Positions 1-26,500 of a stretch of DNA of 64,000 nucleotides are shown in pieces; position 1 is the first letter of the stretch, and each line of letters opens with the position of its first letter. The DNA lies in assembly GCF_022539315.1 (NCBI RefSeq), contig NC_066343.1:35059146-35123145 (forward strand). Direction: 5' to 3'. The stretch is from Serinus canaria (taxonomy: Eukaryota > Chordata > Aves > Passeriformes > Fringillidae). Below the pieces are notes generated by a model. The model did no database searches, had not been told where the DNA came from, and saw only the letters and a program-made list of their open reading frames with translations. The position numbers and the translations under genes are program-made.

Positions 1-510
1 AGGGTGCTTTAGAAGATGCTTATGTGATTTTTAATCCAAAGAAATGTTCATGGGTGGTGGTGGGCACTTTCACCAGCATATACAACATAATTGTAAGTTG
101 TACTCAGTATAATGTACATTAGTCAAGTCAATTTTCTTTGATTATTTCCCCCAAGTGTTTTTTATTAGGTGTTAATGAAATAGAAAATACTTCAAATTGA
201 AAAAATACTTTAACCAGTTAGAGTTGCATTTCCCTAATGCATATGTTAATGAAAGTTAATTAGTCATTTGTGGGGAATTATCATTATGAGCCCAAAAGAT
301 GGTGGTTTAGTTCTGATTAAGGCACATGGATTTGAAAGTGTCCCCTCCCTGGAAAAAATGGCTTTGAACCTTTGAATGCTACTTGCAGAATGTCTTTTAT
401 TTCCTCTAGATGGGGTTGCCTTTTCTTATGTGTGTTACTGCAAGATTTTCATACTTTGCTTTCACTTAAAGTGTACAATTTGCTTTTTTGTTGCATGTTT
501 TTTGACTTAG
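1..510 (+). other. SEMA4D intron, 3' part
   Basis: AT-rich intron ending at the acceptor before 511. No exon, repeat family or RNA gene is recognised in it. Confidence 0.8.
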
Positions 511-15406
<14,896 letters not shown>

Positions 15407-16965
15407 GGGAGCCCGGGGTCCCTCTCAGTGGTGGAAGTGAGCTGTGCTCCTGCGGCTGGCTATTTGAGCACGGAGAGCCTGGGTGTGACAGCTAAGCCAT
15501 AGCAGGGGTTACATGCTTAAGCTGTACAGCAAGCCAGTTTTCGTTCAGATCTCAACAGATTAGAGAAGTGGTGTACTCGTCTGGAGACCATAGCATCTTG
15601 TGTTGTACTGTCTTTTTTTCTGTTTTTTTCAAATGGCCAGTTTCAGATCACCACTTGTTTATTCCCAATTTTCTCCCCCTACCCCCACCCCGCCACGGAG
15701 CACTTTGCTCTAGTGAAGCTACTTGCTTGTTCTTTGGCCATATTTTGCGATAGAGTAAAAGTAACTTTATAATTCAGTTGGCTTTAAAAAGTACTTCAGT
15801 CTTCACATATTTTTAGTTGCCATTAAAAAAAGATCTAGTTTCATTTTAATTCCAAATTGGAAATTGAGTTTAGTTTATCAGATTGGTAAATTATAGACTT
15901 TTGTCCAGATTGGGACATTTTTTTTTCTTTGCTTCTGGTGATTGTTTTTAGGTTTATGCTTTGTGTTTTGGCACACTAGGTCTCTTTAGTTGATTAAAGT
16001 TAATTTTTTTAACTGCTCTACAAGTATCTTAGATTTTAAGGTATAATGGGGATAGCATTGCCTTGATTTGTGTAAGACTCAGGGATAATCTTGTTTAAAG
16101 GCTCTTTTCTTTGCTGCTTTCTAGAAATGTAGGTACAACAATATCAGTACAAAACATGGAGTAAGTGGGGAATGGGGAAGGAGGAAACAAATGCTCTTCT
16201 TTTTTTTTTTTTTTTTGTCTTTTCCTCCCCCCCACCAGCCAGCCAGCTGGACATAATCACATTTTATTTTCTATACAAAACTGGATTTTTTTTTTCTATA
16301 GTTTATAGAACAGTACAGGCAAGCAACTGTCAGTTAGCAGTGACAAGGAAAGAGGTTTCTTGCATTGTGGAAGGAAAACAGGAATCAAGAAGAATTAACT
16401 CCAACAATTCAGCCGGTGACTCGCTGGAATGGACTGTTAGGACACAGCCTGATGAGAAAATGTTGCTGATTTTTTTCTTCTTTTCAGATTCAGAAATAAC
16501 TCAGCTTCTTTTTGTGACAAATACTTGCAGCATCACCCTTTCTGGATGATACCTTCACTCTCCTATGCAACTGGAGACTGAAACTGGAGCTGCTTAAACA
16601 ATCAGTCCTTTGAACTGTTTATGTGAATCATTCCTGCTAACGTGAAAGTGTGCATTTGTTCTCAGCCTGGTTCACAGCAGCACTGTTTGTCTGTAAAAGC
16701 ATTTTATGTGTGCAGTACAGTCCTGAAGAATTGTTCCTCTTGCTGCTTTGTTCTGTAAATATTGCTAGAAGTAGAATACATTTTAACAGTAAATAGCAGT
16801 ATGCCTGGGCTGCTTTTCTGTGTTGAACCTTCATGCAAACATAATTTAGACCATCTTAGTGTAAACAGTTTATATTTTATAAGATTCAGTTTGGTTTTAT
16901 TTTTCTATTTTTAATTATGTACATATAACAGAATAAATATTAAAATAAATTGTATTACATCTTGG
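15407..16965 (+). other. SEMA4D: SEMA4D canonical 3' UTR
   Basis: About 1.5 kb of AT-rich sequence follows the stop codon. It has poly(T) runs (16200-16217) and ends in AATAAA at 16932-16937 and 16944-16949. No open frame here looks coding. The cleavage site is inferred 15-30 nt beyond the signals. Confidence 0.7.
16932..16949 (+). terminator. SEMA4D: Clustered poly(A) signals of the membrane SEMA4D mRNA
   Basis: Two AATAAA hexamers, with an ATTAAA between them, within 18 nt. They follow a 1.5 kb UTR and are the first such cluster after the canonical stop. They lie only about 370 bp before the acceptor of the first alternative exon, so cleavage here competes with splicing to 17323. Confidence 0.75.
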
Positions 16966-17322
16966 CTTTTCTGAAATGTGACCCAATGACACAGTGCTTT
17001 CCATTTGGCAAGCACTAATGTTCCTTGTGATTTCCTTGGTGGGGGGGAATGTACAAACTTCATAACTAATTTGAAGCAGCCTCTCAGCTTCAACTGGATG
17101 GGTTATAACACAGGGTGGGGAGGTGGGAAGGATGGGAGAAAAAAAACGTGGGAGAAGGAGGAAAGTGCTCCTCTTCTCTAGGAGCCTAGGGACGCTTTGT
17201 CTTACTACCTTTCTAAAACTCATTTGTCTTTTTGCATTATTTCTTCATTGTGTGTTGTATTTCTTGCCACTTCTTTCCTTAGTACCCTTTTACCTTCTTT
17301 TCTGTCCTCTTCTGTCACACAG

Positions 17323-17529
17323 CCTCATCTCCTATACCTTTCCCTCCTACTGGTACCTCCTTTTTGTCCTGTGTGGGAAGTGATTCACCTCCTTCACCCA
17401 CCAGTACCCAGCCTGATGTTTGGTCTAGCAAAGACCCCGTAAAGGTCATGTTGTTGCCGCCTTTCCTAAGTGACCAGGCACAGCATGTTAGTGTCCGGGG
17501 ACCCTTCCACCTCTTCTGCCAAGCCACAG
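17323..17529 (+). CDS. SEMA4D: SEMA4D alternative exon 1: linker and first half of Ig-like domain
   Basis: Strong acceptor (tcctcttctgtcacacag) and strong donor (gtaagt). 207 nt, phase 1 to phase 1. Encodes a Pro/Ser/Thr-rich linker with [14 protein letters not shown], then PPFLSDQ and [15 protein letters not shown], whose Cys would be the first Ig cysteine. A later acceptor near 17381 would break the frame from exon 13330-13373, so the start at 17323 is preferred. Confidence 0.85.
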
Positions 17530-20500
17530 GTAAGTTGGAGGACCCCTGTATAAGCCAGCACTTTCTGCATTAAAGGTTTAGCTATGTCACCATGTAATTT
17601 TTCTGATGTTTTGGGGGGGCGGGGAGAACAAAGACAATATCAGGATGCCAATGTGCTCTTACCAAGAATAAGTCACTGCAAGTACTGTGCTGTATAATGG
17701 GGGCTCTCATTTCAGCAATCCACTTTAGTATGTTGAGCATCAGTTGATTTTGTTAGGCTTACTTGCATGCTGAAGGAATTCAGTCAATCAGGACTGCTTA
17801 TGGATGTTTAGCAGACAGATATTTTCATTGCCAGTGTGTGTGCAGTTTAAAAAATACACTTTTATTGAATTTGAACTTAGCATATTTTGTGGACCATGTC
17901 AGTCATTCCTTTATCCATCTTATTTCAAGTGGTGAAGTACATACAGTAATAACCTCCATGTAATAGCAGATATTTTATCTGAGGTGTACAGGAGGACAAA
18001 GCTATTTTTTTCACTGCAATTCAGCTTTTTTTCCCCTAATTTTTGTTTGGATTGTTACAAATTACAATTTGAAAATGCTGGTTTAAACTAACTATGATTT
18101 AATGGGTCAAAACAGGTCTTCATATGTAACCTTATTCTTTAAAAGAAGAAAGTAGATAGATTGAATATAATAAGTAGTGTTCCATATTGGCATCTCTGTT
18201 AGTGTTACGTGGAAGCAGATCAAAATTTCTGAGTCTTTATGGCACTATTTGTATTTCCATGGCTAAAAGGAACAACAGTGGGATGAAGGCTGTTTAATAG
18301 ACTAGAATCATTCGGATTTGAAAGCACTTTTCAGCAGTAATTTGTTCACTTTTGTGACAGGCAATTTGGAAACTTGGTAGTCCACTATGAAAAGAAAGTT
18401 ACAGTAGCACAGAAGATTAAGCAGTTTGATAATTGTGCTACAAACCTAGAGTTCATTTTAGAATTACTTTTTTTCATCCAGCAGTGTCTGCCTTAACATG
18501 ATGCTGATGCCACTCTTAAAAATTGTCAGTAATTGTATTTGCCTTAGTAATGAATTTAAGAAGGAAGGCACAGTGTCCTAAAGTCAGCGGTGGACTCCAT
18601 TCCTCTGGAGGTGTAGGGGTGAATAGTGAAAGAAACTCTTTTAACAACCACCTGAAATCCAAGGGGTACAGTAATGGCACAGGTAAGGCCAAGGTGACCC
18701 AGCTATAGAAGCGCTTCTAATGCCTGTCAAAACAGGGAAGGAGTGGACTTTGTTTTGTGGATAGAGGTTTTGCTCCCTTTGGGAAGCAAGGGAATTGGCT
18801 GACATATCACACTTCTCTTACCCAGAATTACAATTTCAGTCTCTTGATTTAAAAAACAAACAAACCTGCAAGTGGAGACCAGCACACAGAACCGGTGTGA
18901 GGATATATGATTTCATCGTGGCTGGGGGGTGGCTAAACAATTGCTTTTGCAAGGAAGGTATTGCTTTGGATTTGTTCAAATTTGTTCAAAGTAGGTTCTT
19001 TATATTAACATAGCTTTAGTGGAACTGGATTTCTCTCAGCTATGAATATAAGGTAAAATGTGTTTGCAGGGAGCAAAAGGATTATATAAGACTGGCAGAG
19101 AGTTAAATGTTGTGCCTGGTTGTCTGCAAAAAAGGATATGGCATCAGTAATTGCATGATGCAAATACATAGATTGCCACATCATCCAGTAAAAACATCAA
19201 AGCTTATTTTTAATTAAGTTTTTAACTTAATTGTTGTTTTATCAGAATTGCTGAATCTCTTCCTTTTTTAATTGTAAATATCTGTTTCAAGCTGTCTGGA
19301 AACTCAGCAGGAGTTGGTGAGTTCTTTTGCACATGTCTTACTCATCCCACATGTTTTAACCTGAAAGCTCGCCTGAGGATAAGGCTTTACAGCCTTGTAA
19401 CTGGCTCATTTCCATAAGGTAAAGCTAAGTGGATACAGCACAAACAGCAGTTGTGGCAAACTGCTGTGTTTTTCTGAAAGATAAGTTTTTTCAAGCATAG
19501 AATACTCCTGCTCTTCTGGAAAAGGGAGGAATAAATCTCCCTTGGCTTATTTGCTCCCAGTTTGTTTCTACTCCCCTAGAGAGTCTCACATTTTTCCAGA
19601 GACCTGTCTGCTATCTGTATGTGCATGGGCAAACATTAGGTTTCCTGTGTACTTTCTCTAATAAAAAATTTCTCTCCCATTACAAAATTTTAAAAACTCT
19701 TAGAGGCAGTTCAGGCAAGTTTCAAATAAATTGAACAAAATACTGCACCATCTGGTTCAGGGGAGAGATAGTGAATTGGTGATGTATGCACCTGCTGTGT
19801 AACTTCTCTGGTGTGCTCTGTTGGAATTAGGTATAGTAGGAACAGGCTTTTTTCCAGAGTTTTGGTTCTGTTCAAGATGTTTTACTGGCACCTCCTCCCC
19901 TAGCTTTAGAATAGCATCTCCATGTCGATTATTTCACAGGCAAAACTAAAATATGGTGAGTTGGCTGTGCAATAGTTTAAATGCTTTTATAATCAAATGC
20001 TGCAGACCACTGTGCTTCACCTGAAGATCAAGCCTCTCTGTGTGAATGGTGTCAAGATGACTCCCTCCCTTAATTCATCTGTAGATGGAGATTTTTTACA
20101 TACTTTTTTTACATACTGGGTTGTTTTCATTCTTGGTTAAAAAAAACTCCTGTAATGTCAACATAAAAGTTCTGTGAACTTGGAAATACACTTTCAAGAA
20201 GTTACTGTTTCATGGAGATACTGAAATGGGTATCTGGTAACATGTACAGTGCCTGTTCCCTGTGGTTATGTTATTTTAGAAGGAGTACAAAAAAGTTTCC
20301 CACACCTGTGTAAGAAAAGAGCCATAACTTGGCAAGAATCAGAATTGCAAGTAGTTCACTAGGGATTGCTCTTTGGTGGAGCCTGAAGTTTCACTGAAAG
20401 ACATGCAGAAGGGTGGGGAAATGTTTTTTCCCCAGAAGGAGGAGGAGGTCACATATCAGAGACTGGCTTACCCATGGAAATGAGTAATTCATTCTTTGGA

Positions 20501-23500
20501 GAGGTTTTTTTTGCATCATTTGCATGATTGCATCAGCCATGGTGCCCTGGGGTGGTCTGGTCTAGTGTAGAGCTCAGTCAGGAGAGGCTGACATGGAGGT
20601 GTGCAGCAGCCAGAGCAGAATGAGCCTGCCTAGGAATGTTCTTTGTGCCAGACAAAGTGTTTGTCCGGGATGACAAATGGCAGCATTTAAATTACAGCAT
20701 ATCAGTGTCTTACAATTGGCTTTACTTGGGTTGTTACATTTGTGTTCTTACAGGAACACCAATATCAAATAGCAATTTTTCATACACTTGTGTTTTATAA
20801 CCAGTTGAAGTTGGCAAGTGGCTCTTAATTACAGCTATGGAGAGATACAGTATTAGTTTTTGAAATGTGAGAATGGTTCAATTGGTAGCCTAGAAAGAAA
20901 AAGCTCTGCATCTTCCAGGACAAATCAATCCACTGCACAAATATTTCAACACTTTGGAACATTTTCAAATTTTTATGCAGTATATTTTGAGATTTAAGCA
21001 GTGATGCTTTCCTGAAGCAATACCCATGACTTTAATCTGTGTGCTTAATAAATGGCTGGCTTACCTTCCTATGGGTAAGCTTGCACCTTGTTAAACAATT
21101 TCATATCCCACTTTATGAATTGTCTTCTTAACAGACCGTGGGTGTTATGTCACATGCTATTTGACTTAATTTCACTGTGTTTGGCTAGTTGTCTCATAGC
21201 CGTTAATTTGTAATTTTGTGGTGCTTTACCTCTTTTTTTCGATTATTTTTGCACTGACTTTGTATTGCTTAACAACACCGTGGCACTATCACACCTTTCC
21301 CATGTGCAAATCTCTGACATGCCACCTGTTTATTATTATTTGGGATGCATTTGGAAAACAAGTTGAAAAATTAAGATTGTTCCTTTAATATATAACAGAA
21401 AAGGACTTGGAAGTTTTATAAAATTGGGTAAGTATTGCAGATCTATTTTGCATAAAACTCACAGACATTGAAGATACCTTTGTTACTTAAGGTTGTGATA
21501 TCTTAACAGTCTAATTTTCTTACTACAATACTGGCATTTCTTTTTTTCAGACATGGGGCCTGCTGAGACCCTCATAGCTAAGTCTGCATACAAAACCAAC
21601 AGCATTAACCACCTTTATAAGTGCTGTGGTTACCTGAGTTCTGATGTGAACTTTATAGTGATTTCTGTAATAAAATTGAAAATTAATTTTTATTAGTGAC
21701 AACGATGATGCATTCTTAAATTCTGACACCAGCAGTAGATTTTGAAACATTTCTGTAAGAATTTCCTTTGCTGTGCTGTGGAAAGACTGTGGTCAAGGTA
21801 TGAAATATGTGGAAAGGTGTGCATCAAGAATGCCTTTTTGGGGTCTTTTTTTGGTTGTTGTTGCTTTTGGGATTATTTTTTGTTGTAGTTTGGTTGATTG
21901 TTTTGCTTTGTTTTAAGTTTATATTAGTTTTCCAGTTAAGATTAGAATAAGTTCAGTGTGAAAATAATTTAAGCATAAGGCAAATTTAAAAGTATCAGGC
22001 ATTAAATTAAAAAGGGGAGAGCAAGAAAAAGAAGTGGAACCAAAGATGTCATCTTAATGTTTCCTCAGAAGATTTCGTTAATTTATTGTTTTCCTACATT
22101 TCTCAGTGTGCAGCTGACTGCACTTGTACAGGTTTTTCCTGCAGAATGAGTAATAAGGTGCAGTTGGAAAACATCTTGTGTGGCTTTTGGTAGTTTATAA
22201 ATTACAAAACATAAAGACCCTAAAGTACCTTGGGAGGTTCAGTCCCCTTAGGACTAGCAGCTGCAGCCTGCAGTAGTCACTGCTGTTGTACTGCGTGTAG
22301 AGCACTTGAGGCTGCCCGCCTGCTGCCGTGTGTCCTGTGCACACCAGCTGCTGTTTGGTACACTCACCACTCAGTCTTACAGGCTGCATCCCGTGTCAGC
22401 ACAGAGCTTGGGGAGATAAAGCCCTTGCAAGGTTTTCCGAGCTTTCCACTGGTAAAACCCCCAGTTTTTATTCAGTTTTTACACTCACACAGTTTGAATA
22501 AGCCACCCTTTTGTGAGATCAACTTGTCAAAAATTCTGGTTAGGCCAAGGCAAAGAGCTGGCACCTCTGTGCAGGAGTACCTCTGTGAAGCAGCAGCTTT
22601 GCTTTTCAGTTGTCTAGTTCAGTTTTTCAGCATGCTTGGAGACTGTCAGCATGGGCTGTCAGCAGAGACAAACTTCCTGGGTCACAAAACGGGCAGTATT
22701 CTCCATTTGAATTTAATGTACACAATTTTGGGAGACTGCGAGGGAGCAGAATCCGCACCAGCTTTTGTAGTGTGACTAGGTATGTATAAAAGGAGAAGCT
22801 TGCTTCACGCTGGGGACTTTGAGACCTAAATGCCTTTTGGGATGTCCTCTCTCAGGAGGGAGAGGGATTCACTTAGGTGTGTATTTTCTTTTCTGCACCA
22901 TTTGCTTGCAGAAGTTTACCTGACCTCCCAGTTTAGCCTTTCTGTTTTTGCAGTTCAGCAAAAATATTTCAGCTTTTTCTCCTTGCTAATGTGGAACTCT
23001 TGATTCAGTAATGTCTCAGCTTGAAGCAGTACTCTGGTAATAACTGCTACACCCTGGCCATGATTGAGCAGCTGTATTTCCCAGCCCTGCCTAGTGAGAT
23101 GTGATGGGTTTGGTCTGGTACTAGAATCTGGACCATAACAACAATTTTACCCTGTTTTCCTCAGAACATCTTATTACCCCCTGCCAGCCAGGATTGCAGC
23201 CAGACTACTCTGTACACTTGTTTTTCTCCCCCATGAGAGCTACAGCCTGTAGACATTGCAATTAATAATCCCTTGGTGTGATAAACTGAGTACTAATTTA
23301 GACCAAAGCTGTCATCTTTTTAAAACTATTTCAGCAGAAACTGCTACTGGAAGTGTCTAAGCATGTTGTTTGCATTGTTCCCCCAGTGGAGATGAAAATA
23401 TCATTTCCATCTCTTCAGTCATCTTCCTGCTAGATTTACAAATCAAAAGCAGTAGGTTGTGTTCTCTGGAGAATAGAAGTGATTTTTGGAGAGCATGTTA

Positions 23501-26500
23501 CTCCTTAAAATATGTTCTCCAATTTTCTTCATTTTAAAACTTAACGTACTAGCCTTGCTAGCTGATAGGATGGCAAAAAATAATTAGGCAAACACAAAGT
23601 GCCATGGGAGGTTTAGGCTAGACGTAAGGAGAAAGTTCATTACGAAAAGAATGATTGGGCATTGAAATAGGCTGCTCAGGGAGGTGGTGCAGTCATCATC
23701 CTTGGAAGTGTTTAAAGAAAGACTGGATGTGGCACTTAGTGCTGTGCTCTAGTTGATAAGAGGGGGGTTGGGCTATGGGTTGGACTTGAGGATCTCTAAG
23801 GTCTTTCCCAACCTAGTTAATTCTGTGATACTGTGGAAGCAGAACCTAGTTTTTTGTTGTTGTTGTTTTTGGGGTTTTTTTTGTTGGGTTTTTTTTGTTT
23901 GTTGTTTTTGGTTGTTGTTTTTGGTTGGTTTTTTTTTTTTTTTGTGACAGTCCCTGGTTCTAGCTTACTAGTGCTTCATCAGATTTTTTTTTTCACAGAC
24001 AATTATGCAGGTTCCAATTGCAAAACCTTTTTCTGGAGACTCTCAGTGAGTATCTGAATAAATGCATGAACAGTTACAAATTGCGTTTTTATCTAATGGG
24101 CCAGTCAGCCATTTTCCCAACCTGCTTTTAAATTCCACTCTGAGAAGTCAGATGCTGTGTCCTACTTGCACCTACATGTGCTGTGCATTACCTCTAGTGA
24201 CTGGTTGCTGCTTCCAGCTCTTACATGGTTCACATTCCATTGGAAGCACTTCCTGCTTTTCATCTGCCATAATAAGGCTGCATCAGCTTGAGGTGTTGAT
24301 GTTACACAAAGGGATGGGTAACTTAATGAAGCACCAGGTGTCTGAAGGACCTCATGCATTCTTCAGTATGAAATACTTGGTATTGGAAGGAATTGGTATG
24401 AATACTTGGTATTGGAGATCTCTCATTTCAGAGAGGTCTGTTTTCTTGCTTTTTATTGGGTTTTTTTCCATTGCTGTCAAGCTTGTCTTCTAGAATTAAT
24501 TGCCCTGATTTAACAATCAAACACCAACCAACTAAACTACCAAAAAAATGCACCCCAGTTATAGGGGATACAGGCTATTTAACTTGCACTCTGTTATCAG
24601 AAAACTGCAAAGATGCTTGTCTCAATTTAAAGGGTTTCTCCCCCCCCCTCACTTTTCCAGTCAGCTGCTCTCTGATGGCTTCATTTCATAGTGATTTATT
24701 ATTTTGGTATCTTATCAGCAGCAATGACTCAGACTCCTACAACTCAAGAAACTGTGACCAGCCCTAAATCTTTCATTCATGTAGTAGTGCTGGTGGTAAT
24801 GTTTTATATTAATGATTGACTAACCTCCTCCTGGGATAACTTTGATGTCTGATTTAATAGAAAACCTTCCTGCATCCAGATTATAGTGCCTTTTTAAAAC
24901 TTAATCCCTGCTCCAGATGAGAGCTTCCTGTATGATCTCGGTTTTCAGAAATCTGGGATGTTTGCTTCACTGGAATTCAGCAAAGCTGCAAGCTTGATAA
25001 CAAGCATTAAATCCAGATGCCGTTCTTAATCTGATGTACGTGGTGAGCTTTGAAAGAGGTTTTGATGTGTATTAGGTTATGCAAGGGAGGTTTTTTGTAA
25101 ACCTGAACTTCCCATCCCTGTGGAGTGCCTCTGGTAGCAGTTGTCTAGATTGTAGGAATTTGTGTCAAAGACTTTTTGTTACCCTGGTAGAATTTCTCTC
25201 TGGGATACCTGTCAGTTATCTTCGCAGGATTTCAATTTGCTGTCCATTTGCAGAAATTATTAGCTGGAGTGTAGGTTTTCTGATGGTTCCTGCTTTTGTA
25301 GTAAAACTCCCCTGTCTTGAAAATGTTTTCATGAATATAGGGAAGTCTTATCCAAATGCTACCCTTCAAGAACTAGGTTAGAAATGAAGGAGACTTATGC
25401 TGAACCACCACCAGTGGTAGCACTGCTCACGTTTTACAATGCACCTGCACTGGGCTGCTTTTGAAATGTCTCCACAGCTCTCTGCACATGGCAGCACTTA
25501 GCACAAGGAGCCAGCTTGGCCAGTGCTCACTCTTGCTCCCCCTGCTTTATGCCACTGAGCTCTACTTAATCCATAATCTGTTCTTTAAATTTGTGTTTCC
25601 AAGCTGTCTTGAAAACCAAATGTCTATTAGGATGTGATGCTTAATGTGGTCCATCTTAGCAGGGCGCATCCCCATGTTGTTCTGAATCTGTAGCTGTATA
25701 CTTTAGATCTTTAAAGTAGTTCTGGTTTTATTTACTTAATTCTTTTAACCTTAGGTCAAATTTACACCAATACCCCAGTGAATGCAGTCAGACTGTGGGT
25801 AGAAGATTACAAGCAGTTGCATTGGTTTGAGTTTCTGTGCTAACAATGGTGGTTGAATTTTTTGTCTCATGGAAGAGATTGAGAAAAAGTCATCTGGGTA
25901 TTAAATATGTGGTTATTGTAGCCCAGCCTGATTTGACATATGTCAGAGAACCCATTGTGCTGGCAGAAACTACCTGGGCCATTACTACTCTGGCCATTAC
26001 TGCCTGGGCATTATAATTTCATTCGAACTACTGAAAACAGAGAAAATGAAATCTATGTGGGAAAGAAGCAAACACTTCCACAGACACTGGAAATTTTGAA
26101 GGCCTTATGCAAAGAAAAGAGTAGTTCAGATAGCCACAAAGCTTCTTGTATTTTTGTTTGTTAACTGTTAATTCCCCTTCTAAAATCATCATGGTGGTGA
26201 AGTTGATTTTATTTAATCATGTGTAACTAGTAGTTTATTGAAGAAATGTTTTTGAAGTTAACTGTTGGAAATATGTTTCATGGCTGCTTAGACATAGTTA
26301 CCTATGTACCTATCCTGGTGTGCTGTTTAACTCTCTGCTTGATTATTATGTTTTAATAAAATTACTTTCTTAAAATCTTTCAAGCATTCCTAACATGGAT
26401 GGCAAAGTAAGTAGATTAGGTCAGAAACTTGTATTTTAAAGGTTGCACTAGACATGTAAATAATTTGTATTATAGTGACAGTAAAAAGCAGAGTATATGT

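Noticed and set aside
17197..17442. Alternative start of the secreted-end exon near 17381
   Set aside because: From the phase 1 donor at 13373 it enters a frame that stops early; the acceptor at 17322 keeps the frame open and has a better pyrimidine tract.
22230..22775. 181-codon plus-strand open frame in the large SEMA4D intron
   Set aside because: It begins with TTG; the first in-frame ATG is near the C-terminal third. No recognisable domain, and it lies inside an intron.
23753..24057. Phe/Gly/Val-rich open frames
   Set aside because: Translation of a T/G low-complexity tract.
24062..24493. 143-codon plus-strand open frame
   Set aside because: Intronic, no domain recognised, hydrophobic content explained by T-rich sequence.
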